Of a stretch of DNA of 39,352 nucleotides, positions 22,684-30,016 are shown in pieces; the stretch's first letter is position 1, and each line of letters starts with the position of its first letter. Location: IMG/VR virus record IMGVR_UViG_3300021132_000004, positions 1 through 39,352 of that record, one strand, 5' to 3'. Under the pieces are notes generated by a model. It saw only the letters and a program-made list of their open reading frames with translations. It searched no databases and was not told the DNA's origin. The DNA comes from a virus. The translations under genes were made by a program, and so were the position numbers.

Positions 22684-25559
22684 TGAAAAAGATATTATTA
22701 TTTCTATTAATAAGTTCGGTTACTTTTGCACAGGTGAAGGTTGCTAACTTGCCGACAACGACGACAGGCACAACAGGCGACTACTTAATTAAGGATTACT
22801 ATACAGGAACTACGGGGTCGACGCAGAAAATAACAGTAGGTAATTTTATCGGCACTTACATAAATGGTTCTTTTATTCCGTACACAGGAGCGACGGGAAA
22901 TGTAAACTTAGCAACTTATAGCCTATATGCTAATGGGTTAATAAGTACATCTGCCTTAGCATCAGGTACACAAGGCAGCATCGTAGGGCAATTAAAATTA
23001 GCTACGGGGAGCAATACTTCGGGAATAACAATACAAGGGGCAGCATCGGGCGGATTCCTTCAACATACATTCACTTGGCCTTATTCACAAGGTTCAACAG
23101 GTCAGTTCTTACAAACTACTGACAATGCAGGTACTTTGGGGTGGGCTAATGCAGGTACAATGTCATCTTGGGTAGCGGGTTATGGATTGTCGGGAGGTAC
23201 GATAACGGATGGGGCAACAGCAACGGTAGATACTACCGTATTGGAAAGCCAAACAAGGGCAGGAAAGCAGTTTATACCTTACAAGAACGCTATCGGTAGT
23301 GCAGATTTAGGGTCGTATAATTTGTCGGGAAGCACGTTAACAGCAACGTATAATTTAGTGGCAGGTAAGTCATTGTCGAGCTATGGAGCGTTGACATTTT
23401 ACAATACTGATAACAGTGGATATATCCAAATCAACTCTCCATCATCTCCAACAAGTTACAAGATGTATTTACCTACTTCACAAGGAAGTGCTAATCAAGT
23501 TATGAAAAATGATGGAAGTGGAAATCTTTCTTGGTATTCGCCAACGAACGGAACAGTAACATCAGTAGGTCTTTCAATGCCTTCTATATTCACAGTAAGT
23601 AATAGTCCAGTAACTACATCAGGAACTTTAACAGCAACATTAAATAGCCAATCTCAAAATTTAGTTTTTGCTTCTCCAAATGGGTCAAGTGGTACGCCTA
23701 CATTTAGAAGTTTAGTTATTGCAGATTTGCCTGCATTAAACTATGCTTACCTATCAGGCGGTACATCGGCAAATATTCCATTCTATGCTACAAGTGGTAA
23801 GTTGAGGTTTAATTCTTCTTTTACGTTCGATACTACTAATACTATTTTGTTAACTCCAAAGATTGCAGGCGGAAACTTGGCAGGAAGTACATTAAGACTA
23901 CAAAGCACATCGAGCAATGCAGCTTCTGGCGATTATATTACTTTTGGGGTTAACAATGGAAATTTTGGTAAATTATACAAAAACGGTACGGTATTTTTTG
24001 GCGGTAATGTGGGAGACAACAATAATGTTGACGGAGATATTGGAATAGGCTATAATGTTTTAAAATCAGCAACTACACAGGGCAATAATATAGCACTCGG
24101 CTGGCGTGCAATGGAATATTCCAATACAACTACAACTTATAATATCGGTATTGGTCAATACGCGTGTCAAACCGTTTCGGGATTATTCGGCAACACGGCA
24201 ATAGGACATGGTAATTTACAATCACTTACTGCGAATGGTTCAGGTACGTACAATTTGGCGTTAGGTTATGGATGTGCAGAAGCAATTACTCTGGGTGGTA
24301 CAAATACTATTGTTGGGGGAATAAATTCAGGTAATAATATTACAACAGGAAGCAACAATGTTACATTAGGTGCATATTCTACACCATCAGGTAATTGGAC
24401 TAATAGTATTTCGATAGGGTATCAAGCACAAGCACCAGCCTCAAATACAATACAATTGGGTAATAGTTCATTAACCGGCTACTACTTTGGGGGCACAGGT
24501 AACAACACATTATACGGAGGAAGTGGAGGTACTAATCTATTTAATATCAACTCAACATCAGCAACAGCAACAGGGGGAGGGATTCAGTTCTTTGCAGGGA
24601 CTTTGTCATTGGGTAAAATCAAATGGAACACTGCTTCGGGAGGTTCAACTAATAACTTCTCAATGGGAGGTAATGTTAATCCTGGCGATTATGGACAATC
24701 TAATATTGCCATAGGAGATAATGTATTTTGGAATCATACTAATAATCCAATAGGTAACGTAGCGATAGGATCAGGAGTAATGACATCGGATGTGTATCAC
24801 GGACAAGGTAGTTATAATGTGTCTATTGGGTATGCTGCAATGAATAATAGTAAGGGTGGAGGTAATAATGTTTTCGTTGGAGGCAATTGTGCATCTCAAG
24901 GCGTTGTATATGGTAATTATAATGTCGGAATAGGATATATTAATTCATTTTATACGAATACAGGATTATATAACACATCAATGGGTTATGCAGGGCTTTA
25001 TTCTATTGCAACTGGTTCTTCCAATACAGCCATAGGTAAATACGCTTTGTATAATAATACACGTTCGTGGAATACAGCCTTAGGGGATTCTTCGGGAGTA
25101 ACAAACACAACAGGTACTTATAACACCTGCGTAGGCTATAAGGCGGACGTATCAAGCAACAACCTAACCAACGCCACAGCGGTAGGTAATGGCGCTAGTG
25201 TAGGAGCTAGTAACACGATGGTGCTAGGGAATAATTCGGTAACGAACGTATGTATTGGGCAATCAACAGGAACTTACCTACTTGATGTTAAAGGTGGGGA
25301 TATAGGAATAGCGACAGCAGGAAACACGTTAAGAATAAATACAGCGGCTAATGGGTGCATGGGGACAGGAACAATAGGTGGCGGCGGAACAGTAACTATA
25401 TCTACAACCTGCACAGGAGCAACAACAGCAGGCATATTTGTAACCGAAACAACAGCGGCGAATGGTATTGCGGTTACTTCGGTAGTTGCAAGTACATCAT
25501 TTGTTGTTACAGGCACAGCAGGAGATACTTTTAACTGGCATATTTTTAAATCTTATTAA
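22683..25559 (+). CDS. Large tail fibre with signal peptide and YadA-head-like repeats
   Basis: The 958-residue protein begins MKKILLFLLISSVTFA|Q, a clear Sec signal peptide with Ala-Gln cleavage. Residues of about 30-450 are Ser/Thr/Gly-rich with TGATGNVNL and phage fibre-like segments. Residues of about 455-870 contain many copies of N.(A/S)IG....L/A, as in GNVAIGSGVM, YNVSIGYAAM, SNTAIGKYAL, the trimeric autotransporter head (YadA) repeat. The end is beta-rich and Thr-rich. The protein probably trimerises as the main host-binding fibre. The signal peptide is unexpected for a fibre assembled in the cytoplasm; it may reflect origin from a host surface protein or export of the product. Confidence 0.8.
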   Translation: MKKILLFLLISSVTFAQVKVANLPTTTTGTTGDYLIKDYYTGTTGSTQKITVGNFIGTYINGSFIPYTGATGNVNLATYSLYANGLISTSALASGTQGSIVGQLKLATGSNTSGITIQGAASGGFLQHTFTWPYSQGSTGQFLQTTDNAGTLGWANAGTMSSWVAGYGLSGGTITDGATATVDTTVLESQTRAGKQFIPYKNAIGSADLGSYNLSGSTLTATYNLVAGKSLSSYGALTFYNTDNSGYIQINSPSSPTSYKMYLPTSQGSANQVMKNDGSGNLSWYSPTNGTVTSVGLSMPSIFTVSNSPVTTSGTLTATLNSQSQNLVFASPNGSSGTPTFRSLVIADLPALNYAYLSGGTSANIPFYATSGKLRFNSSFTFDTTNTILLTPKIAGGNLAGSTLRLQSTSSNAASGDYITFGVNNGNFGKLYKNGTVFFGGNVGDNNNVDGDIGIGYNVLKSATTQGNNIALGWRAMEYSNTTTTYNIGIGQYACQTVSGLFGNTAIGHGNLQSLTANGSGTYNLALGYGCAEAITLGGTNTIVGGINSGNNITTGSNNVTLGAYSTPSGNWTNSISIGYQAQAPASNTIQLGNSSLTGYYFGGTGNNTLYGGSGGTNLFNINSTSATATGGGIQFFAGTLSLGKIKWNTASGGSTNNFSMGGNVNPGDYGQSNIAIGDNVFWNHTNNPIGNVAIGSGVMTSDVYHGQGSYNVSIGYAAMNNSKGGGNNVFVGGNCASQGVVYGNYNVGIGYINSFYTNTGLYNTSMGYAGLYSIATGSSNTAIGKYALYNNTRSWNTALGDSSGVTNTTGTYNTCVGYKADVSSNNLTNATAVGNGASVGASNTMVLGNNSVTNVCIGQSTGTYLLDVKGGDIGIATAGNTLRINTAANGCMGTGTIGGGGTVTISTTCTGATTAGIFVTETTAANGIAVTSVVASTSFVVTGTAGDTFNWHIFKSY

Positions 25560-25564
25560 CTTTG
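25557..25564 (+). promoter_or_regulatory. -7 box TAACTTTG before the lysis region
   Basis: TAACTTTG fits TAnnTTTG and ends five bases before the ATG at 25570. It overlaps the end of the fibre gene, so lysis genes could be started separately from the tail operon, on a leaderless transcript. Confidence 0.5.
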
Positions 25565-25569
25565 TAACT

Positions 25570-25971
25570 ATGAAAAACCTAAAACTATTTATCCCCTTAG
25601 CGATTTTATTCTTCGCTTTTACTTCTCCGACAAACCTTCCAAGGTTAGAGGATGCAATTGCCTATCATGATATTGGAACAGATTCAGTAACAGGACTACG
25701 AGAAATTCTTGCTACTTGGAGGCTAGGAATTGACAAGCCGAATAAGACAATAGCCGTTGAATATAGCGTGTTGTTAATTGCTCCGAATGGCAAAGTAGCA
25801 TCTGTATTCGATAAGGGCGTATATACAAGATACAACGCCCCAACAAATGCCCGATTCGATTCTTTGATGCAGTCACCAGTGGGAAGGGCTATTGCAGGAC
25901 TTATACAATTAGATGTTAATGCAGTCGACACTATAACTCATCTTTCTAACCTTCAACAAACCAACCCATGA
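25570..25971 (+). CDS. Small exported protein at the start of the lysis region
   Basis: I start this gene at the ATG of 25570, not the longer frame from 25486, because the longer start lies inside the fibre gene and the shorter product opens with a signal peptide (MKNLKLFIPLAILFFAFTSP). The 133-residue product has no recognised domain; the rest is soluble and mixed (VEYSVLLIAPNGKVASVFDK). Its location suggests involvement in lysis or envelope passage. It overlaps the next gene by 4 nt. Confidence 0.68.
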   Translation: MKNLKLFIPLAILFFAFTSPTNLPRLEDAIAYHDIGTDSVTGLREILATWRLGIDKPNKTIAVEYSVLLIAPNGKVASVFDKGVYTRYNAPTNARFDSLMQSPVGRAIAGLIQLDVNAVDTITHLSNLQQTNP

Positions 25972-26243
25972 CACAGAACGAATACATAACTATTATAGTC
26001 GCTTTTACTACTTTAATTGGCACAGGATTAGGGGCATGGGTTAATATGAAGGACCAAGTAACTAAGAACGAAGCGAACATCGAAAACATTAGGATTTCGG
26101 AACTCATCTCTATTAAAGAACAATTGAGAGTTCAAGAACAAAGATTCGAGGACAGACATTCGAGGTTCGACGATGTCATTACCAAGATATTCGACAAGCT
26201 AGAGAAAATTCAAGAAACACTTAATAACAAAGCCGACAGATGA
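25968..26243 (+). CDS. Membrane-anchored coiled-coil protein, holin-like or spanin-like
   Basis: The 91-residue protein has one N-terminal membrane helix (ITIIVAFTTLIGTGLGAWVN, residues 7-26) followed by a long charged coiled coil (about 29-91). The layout fits several phage small lysis proteins, such as haemolysin XhlA or Bhl-type holins. It lies directly before the DUF5675-like gene with a 4-nt overlap. The precise role cannot be decided from sequence. Confidence 0.65.
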   Translation: MTQNEYITIIVAFTTLIGTGLGAWVNMKDQVTKNEANIENIRISELISIKEQLRVQEQRFEDRHSRFDDVITKIFDKLEKIQETLNNKADR

Positions 26244-26692
26244 ACCTTAAAGTCCAAAGATTTCCAGTAGGGCATAAACTTTATTCAGTAGCGAAAGTTA
26301 CCAATACCGACCCTAAAAAGGGGTTAGTAGGTACTTTTGAATGTGTCTTCGGGCAATGGGTGGACGACAAAGGGAATATTATTTGCTTTAACTTGGAGCG
26401 CAAGGACACGCTAATTGCAGAAGGAACTCGAAAGTTCCACTTTTACAACTCTCCAGAGAATAAATTAAGAGTGCCGATAATGGAGGACGAGCCGGGCTTA
26501 GGAACATTTAACCGATGCTTAGAAGTCCATCCTGCCAACTTCCCTTATGAACTTAAAGGCTGTTCAGCTCCTTGCATAGGGGTAAATGCTCCATTAGGGA
26601 TGGGAATAACATCGAGAGCAGCATGGGATAAACTAATGACTTTAATCAATAATCAAGAAGGGACAATAACTTACGAAACATTAAAACTATGA
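26240..26692 (+). CDS. DUF5675-like protein, candidate endolysin
   Basis: The 150-residue protein has the pattern of DUF5675: strands near residues 5-40, then TLIAEGTRKFHFYNSPENKL, EVHPANFPYELKGC with H97 and C108, C112 in GCSAPCIGV, and a last helix (SRAAWDKLMTLINNQ). The His/Cys arrangement resembles L,D-transpeptidase-type folds, and these proteins are often found in phage lysis regions; activity is not proven. There are genes for small membrane proteins on both sides, which supports a lysis role. Confidence 0.72.
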   Translation: MNLKVQRFPVGHKLYSVAKVTNTDPKKGLVGTFECVFGQWVDDKGNIICFNLERKDTLIAEGTRKFHFYNSPENKLRVPIMEDEPGLGTFNRCLEVHPANFPYELKGCSAPCIGVNAPLGMGITSRAAWDKLMTLINNQEGTITYETLKL

Positions 26693-26793
26693 CTATTTTA
26701 GTGCCGACTTTATTCATTGTAGTATGTATGGTAGTAGCTTCGATTATCATTTCGGAATTCATCGACAAAAACAACAAATTTAACCAAGTATGA
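26689..26793 (+). CDS. 34-residue membrane mini-protein
   Basis: The ATG overlaps the preceding TGA (ATGA), and its own TGA overlaps the next ATG (ATGA at 26790), so it is embedded in a coupled series. The product (MTILVPTLFIVVCMVVASII, then a polar tail KNNKFNQV) is a single membrane helix with a short charged end. It is too short for most gene finders. It could be a small holin-type or inner-membrane spanin-like peptide. Confidence 0.68.
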   Translation: MTILVPTLFIVVCMVVASIIISEFIDKNNKFNQV

Positions 26794-26972
26794 GATTCAC
26801 TAACGAAGACGAAGAGAAAGCGGAAATTGCTATCGTAGTGCTTTGCATTGCGCTTTTTGTAATTATGTGCCTTTCAGTACTTGGATGTTCGACAAGTAAA
26901 CACACCCATAAGGGACAATTAACCATAAAAACTAATAACCATGAGCCTATTAACATTCGAACAAAAAGTTAA
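26790..26972 (+). CDS. Small lipoprotein, possible outer spanin
   Basis: The 60-residue protein has a charged N-terminus (residues 1-12), a hydrophobic segment (IAIVVLCIALFVIMCLSVLG) and a lipobox-like VLGC with C33, followed by a short polar tail. Rz1-type outer spanins are short lipoproteins, so with the neighbouring membrane peptide it may form a spanin pair. The long acidic start before the hydrophobic part is unusual for a lipoprotein signal, so a plain membrane protein is possible. It overlaps the next gene by 32 nt. Confidence 0.6.
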   Translation: MRFTNEDEEKAEIAIVVLCIALFVIMCLSVLGCSTSKHTHKGQLTIKTNNHEPINIRTKS

Positions 26973-27216
26973 AACATTCGTAGTAAACGAATCAAAACAA
27001 GTAGTAGCATTAGTTAAGAATGCAGAAAACGTAATCGAGCCTTTATTAATCGAGATTGCCGATGCTTTGGAAGGAAAAGAACTTACCAAGACAGGAAACG
27101 TAACAGAGGATACTATTTTGGAATTAGTTAAATTACTTTCTCCGAAGTTCCCTAATGCAACTACCGAACTAATGACTGTAATCGAAACTATTTTAACATT
27201 TATCCCAAAGGCATAA
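26941..27216 (+). CDS. Small helical protein of unknown function
   Basis: The 91-residue product is predicted helical with amphipathic character (KVKTFVVNESKQVVALVKNA, then TTELMTVIETILTFIPK). It has no signal peptide and no motif I recognise. It lies between the lipoprotein and the holin-like gene and starts 32 nt before the lipoprotein's stop, so it belongs to the same transcript. The genomic setting suggests a lysis-linked function. Confidence 0.6.
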   Translation: MSLLTFEQKVKTFVVNESKQVVALVKNAENVIEPLLIEIADALEGKELTKTGNVTEDTILELVKLLSPKFPNATTELMTVIETILTFIPKA

Positions 27217-27221
27217 AACCT

Positions 27222-27446
27222 ATGAATCCAAACTCAAGTTTAGGGCAAGTAAATCTTAAAGATTTAGCCCATTCGTTAATTTTCGCATTGGTAGGCGTTA
27301 TTCTTACTACTTTAAATACTCATATTCCTGCAACCAAAGAAGAGTGGGTACAATTAGGATTAGCAATGGTACACACGACTACGGCTTTATTAATCATGAA
27401 GTTCGGGTTTAACTCGAATAACAAAATCGGACAGCCCGAAGCATGA
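27222..27446 (+). CDS. Holin-like protein with two membrane helices
   Basis: The 74-residue protein has two hydrophobic stretches (LIFALVGVILTTLNT and LAMVHTTTALLIMKFGF) separated by a short polar loop, and a polar C-terminus. Size and topology fit a class II holin. It overlaps the patatin gene by 4 nt, which places a membrane-pore candidate directly before a phospholipase. Confidence 0.68.
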   Translation: MNPNSSLGQVNLKDLAHSLIFALVGVILTTLNTHIPATKEEWVQLGLAMVHTTTALLIMKFGFNSNNKIGQPEA

Positions 27447-28297
27447 TTAAGAACTTAGCATTAGTAGGTGCAGGGGTTAGAGGAATAGCCCATGCAGGGG
27501 CATTATCCATACTCGAAGAGCGAGGATTAACCGAAGGTATAAAGAATGTCGCAGGGACAAGCGCAGGAGCTATCGTGGGAACGTTATTTGCCATGAGGTA
27601 CGATTCCCAAGATGTTAAATATATTTTGAATAGTACCGACTTTGCTACCTTCGAGGATGGCGGTATTTTCGACATTCCACAAGATTTTACCCATTACGGA
27701 ATACATAAAGGAGATGTATTCCATAACTGGATAAAGAAGTACATCGCACACCAAACAGGGAACGAAAGGGCGACATTCTTGGACTTTCATAAGAAAGGAT
27801 TTCGAAATTTAGTAATCTTTGCTACTAACTTAAATACACAATCCGTGGAAAGGTTTGATGTTAATAATACGCCTTTGGTTTGTGTTTGTGATGCCGTTAG
27901 GGCTTCGATGTCGATACCTTTCTTTTTTAGGGCTTTCATGCTTGGGTCGGACATTTATGTCGATGGCGGAACAGTTTTAAACTACCCTATCGAAGCATTC
28001 GACATTGACGAAGTAAATCCCGAAACGTTGGGCTTTCATTTTAATGACATTGGGCAGCCCGAAATAAGGAGCGATTTATCATTCGGACAAATTGCAAAGT
28101 TCGTAAAAGCACTTACCGAAACAGCATTAAACTCTCAAAACATTAACCTCGGAAAGAATGTAGCCGATTTAAAGCGGTCCGTTATCATTGATGGACAAGG
28201 AGTATCGGCAACAGATTTTAAAGGAGTAGCGCCAAAAAAAGACCTTTTATACAAGTCAGGAAGGGATGCAATGATGAAATATCTAACAATAAGATAA
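27443..28297 (+). CDS. Patatin-like phospholipase
   Basis: The 284-residue protein has all patatin landmarks: an oxyanion loop GAGVRG (9-14), the nucleophile GTSAG with S40, the ASMSIPFFF segment (154-162) and the catalytic DGG with D174. Patatins cleave acyl chains of phospholipids or other acyl esters, and there is no signal peptide, so it would act from the cytoplasm on the inner membrane. It is the last gene of the lysis block and overlaps the holin-like gene by 4 nt, so a role in breaking the membrane is likely, although superinfection or envelope changes cannot be excluded. The domain is intact. Confidence 0.88.
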   Translation: MIKNLALVGAGVRGIAHAGALSILEERGLTEGIKNVAGTSAGAIVGTLFAMRYDSQDVKYILNSTDFATFEDGGIFDIPQDFTHYGIHKGDVFHNWIKKYIAHQTGNERATFLDFHKKGFRNLVIFATNLNTQSVERFDVNNTPLVCVCDAVRASMSIPFFFRAFMLGSDIYVDGGTVLNYPIEAFDIDEVNPETLGFHFNDIGQPEIRSDLSFGQIAKFVKALTETALNSQNINLGKNVADLKRSVIIDGQGVSATDFKGVAPKKDLLYKSGRDAMMKYLTIR

Positions 28298-28343
28298 TAA
28301 TTAACGGAAAGGTACATTTAACGTGTAAGTATTCCTTACAAGT

Positions 28344-28550
28344 TCATTCCAGTACACCTTCGCACATTACAAAGTAATCCTTCAATAACAATTCAATTTC
28401 TTTGATTTGGTCTGTATTTAGGGCTTCCATAGCCCTAACAATCCGAGAATATTTCCCGTTGATTAGTTCCACTTCGACCGACAGCGACGAATCCAAAAAC
28501 ACCTCTACTACGGCTACTACTTGGATTATTCTCATACGTTCAATTCTCAT
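28344..28550 (-). CDS. Minus-strand small protein facing the early promoter
   Basis: The 68-residue protein (MRIERMRIIQVVAVVEVFLD, then a helical end with IKEIELLLKDYFVMCEGVLE) lies between the lysis genes and the early genes. A -7 box on the minus strand (28558-28565) ends seven bases before the ATG at 28550; the ATG of residue 6 (28535) is the other option. A perfect 10-bp palindrome and a 7-bp inverted repeat overlie this promoter. The location and control elements suggest a regulator, but no DNA-binding domain is evident. Confidence 0.55.
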   Translation of the reverse strand: MRIERMRIIQVVAVVEVFLDSSLSVEVELINGKYSRIVRAMEALNTDQIKEIELLLKDYFVMCEGVLE

Positions 28551-28581
28551 GGTCGACCAAAGGTAGTAAAATAATTTACTA
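28550..28581 (-). promoter_or_regulatory. Minus-strand promoter with overlapping palindromes
   Basis: TACCTTTG (28565-28558 on the minus strand) fits the -7 consensus. TGGTCGACCA (28550-28559) is a perfect 10-bp palindrome over the expected start site, and TAGTAAA (28564-28570) pairs with TTTACTA (28575-28581) around four bases, directly upstream of and overlapping the box. The layout is that of an operator-controlled promoter. The repressor is unknown. Confidence 0.5.
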
Positions 28582-28740
28582 TTTTATCGGAGTGTATTCA
28601 AGGTTAAAAACTTTCAAAAAATCAAAGAAAAAACCTCAAAAACTTATACTTTTTTGCACTTTCTAAACATTTTTTATGCCTGATATTCAGCAAGTTACAG
28701 GAATGATGTGAAAAACTTATGCAGATGTTGAAAATGTACC

Positions 28741-28748
28741 TATCTTTG
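28741..28748 (+). promoter_or_regulatory. Early promoter -7 box TATCTTTG
   Basis: TATCTTTG fits TAnnTTTG; TTATG at about 28718-28722 sits roughly at the -33 position. It faces away from the minus-strand gene and is followed by a long leader of about 145 nt before the first early gene at 28900. Confidence 0.6.
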
Positions 28749-28899
28749 AAGCATCAAATAACAAATAGTACAACGTTCATTGACATACGATAAAAAGCTA
28801 AGGCGATGCTAAGCTAACCTACCCCACCCAAAGAAATGGAAAGAAGCTCGATACTTCGGTGGGGGCTAACTAATTAATTAACCATAAAAACTAGAAATC
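28749..28899 (+). promoter_or_regulatory. Structured 5' leader of the early operon
   Basis: The leader contains CCCCACC (28822-28828) that pairs with GGTGGGG (28858-28864), and an inner GAAG/CTTC hairpin (28843-28846 with 28854-28857). The motif GCTAA occurs several times around the stem. No open reading frame of any size is present. It may be a translational or stability element; nothing matches a riboswitch class that I can name. Confidence 0.4.
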
Positions 28900-29295
28900 A
28901 TGTACACTAACAAAAATCATTGCTACCTAGCAGTCAGTAATCACGGAAATCACGAAGGCCATAACCGCATTTGGAATCTAACATTATTGCCCAATGACCT
29001 CGCAGCCAGAAAAATGGAAAAAGAACTAAAGGAAAAATACCAAGACGACAGAACCGTAGATATAATGACATCCGACGATGTAAGGCACTACCAAGATAAA
29101 GGTAACAGGCTAACAGGCGACATTCAACTATTTGCAAAATGCTATGGCGTTAGGGATAAAGAAGCAGGCAACATCATTGAAGATGGGTTGAGCTATTATG
29201 AAGCCCTTGACGATATACAATATTATGAAGCCCTTGACATCAAAGAAGGTAATTTTACCCCTGATTTTTACGAAATTTTCAATGAAAACGACTAA
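28900..29295 (+). CDS. First early gene, function unknown
   Basis: The 131-residue protein lies first after the early promoter and leader. It is polar, with His-rich residues at the start (NHCYLAVSNHGNHEGHN) and an acidic end. Residues 99-116 contain a duplication, YYEALDDIQ followed by YYEALDIKE, reflecting a 27-nt repeat unit (29194 and 29221). Early location and small size suggest a host take-over or anti-defence function, but the sequence shows no known motif. Confidence 0.7.
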   Translation: MYTNKNHCYLAVSNHGNHEGHNRIWNLTLLPNDLAARKMEKELKEKYQDDRTVDIMTSDDVRHYQDKGNRLTGDIQLFAKCYGVRDKEAGNIIEDGLSYYEALDDIQYYEALDIKEGNFTPDFYEIFNEND

Positions 29296-29297
29296 TT

Positions 29298-29417
29298 ATG
29301 ACGCCAAATCAAACAAAAATTCTAACCATCATCAATCGGGTGATGGTTAGTTTATTCTTTGCAGTAGTAATTTTTTATTTTGCTTACGGAATAATTACTT
29401 ATTTTATTAACCAATAA
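29298..29417 (+). CDS. 39-residue membrane protein
   Basis: The ATG lies 2 nt after the stop of the 28900 gene. The product (MTPNQTKILTIINRVMVSLF, then an aromatic-rich hydrophobic end) has one or two membrane segments. Its tight spacing with both neighbours supports a real gene. The function is unknown; small early membrane proteins of phages sometimes act in exclusion. Confidence 0.58.
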   Translation: MTPNQTKILTIINRVMVSLFFAVVIFYFAYGIITYFINQ

Positions 29418-29428
29418 AAACCAATCAA

Positions 29429-29590
29429 ATGACAAAAAATGAAAGAACTATTAAACGCCTTAAAAAAAGGCTTAAGGAAGTTACACAAGCATTTTACGAA
29501 GTCAATACTTCGGGTTTGGAACTGAATCAAATTATTAATATAAATAAGCCGAAACGTGGAACGACAGATAGTATACTACAATATAATTGA
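29429..29590 (+). CDS. 53-residue basic protein
   Basis: The ATG is preceded by AATCAA and lies 11 nt after the upstream stop. The product begins MTKNERTIKRLKKRLKEVTQ, a basic amphipathic helix, and ends with INKPKRGTTDSILQYN. It could bind nucleic acid. The end overlaps the next frame (29556) by 35 nt. I do not recognise a family. Confidence 0.55.
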   Translation: MTKNERTIKRLKKRLKEVTQAFYEVNTSGLELNQIININKPKRGTTDSILQYN

Positions 29591-29744
29591 GTACTATTGC
29601 AAGTACGAAATCGCAAACAACCAAGTAATTATCCATTCCATCGTAGATGACGATAGTGGGGAGGAAGTAAGTTCTGCCAACTTTCCTTATTACGATGACA
29701 TTGTTAACATTTTAAAACTTAATTATCTCTGCTCACATTTATAA
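29556..29744 (+). CDS. 62-residue protein with GTG start
   Basis: This frame starts with GTG inside the preceding small gene and encodes a mixed, acidic protein (QIVYYNIIEYYCKYEIANNQ, then IVDDDSGEEVSSANFPYYDD). The amino acid use is that of a real soluble protein. The next reading frame begins exactly at its stop region in another frame. The start assignment is uncertain. Confidence 0.5.
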   Translation: MERQIVYYNIIEYYCKYEIANNQVIIHSIVDDDSGEEVSSANFPYYDDIVNILKLNYLCSHL

Positions 29745-30016
29745 ATTCAAAAACAGGCGAAAAAGTAATCTTAACAAAGTTTCCACATTTTATTCATCAC
29801 GACCCCGAAAACGGGGATAAAGGGACTTTCGTTAAAATAAACGAAAACGGAAGTTACATACAAATAGCCTTAAGCAATCAAATTTCGACAAAAATATCTT
29901 ATCGTGCATGGGGTGCTGATTATCAGTGGTCGGATTCAATTAACAACATCATCCAAGAATCAAAATTCTACGAAATGTACAATAAAACCAATAAAATGTT
30001 AGCTAGTATTATATGA
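29741..30016 (+). CDS. Protein-coding frame lacking a standard start codon
   Basis: From 29723 to the TGA at 30014 the frame is open and clearly coding (for example TGEKVILTKFPHFIHHDPEN and ISYRAWGADYQWSDSINN), but it has no ATG, GTG or TTG near its beginning. The first plausible initiator is ATA at 29741, overlapping the previous gene's TAA (ATAA), in the spot where an ATG would be expected. The stop overlaps the next ATG (ATGA at 30013). It may use ATA, may be linked to the upstream frame by a shift, or may have lost its start. Confidence 0.5.
   Translation: MNSKTGEKVILTKFPHFIHHDPENGDKGTFVKINENGSYIQIALSNQISTKISYRAWGADYQWSDSINNIIQESKFYEMYNKTNKMLASII

Noticed and set aside
25486-25569. Longer start for the 25570 gene
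   Set aside because: It lies within the fibre gene, removes the N-terminal position of the signal peptide and ignores the -7 box directly before 25570.
29709-29722. T TTA AAA slippery site linking the 29556 and 29741 frames
   Set aside because: The heptamer is in the right phase, but a -1 shift meets a TAA at 29720 at once, so it cannot give the fusion.
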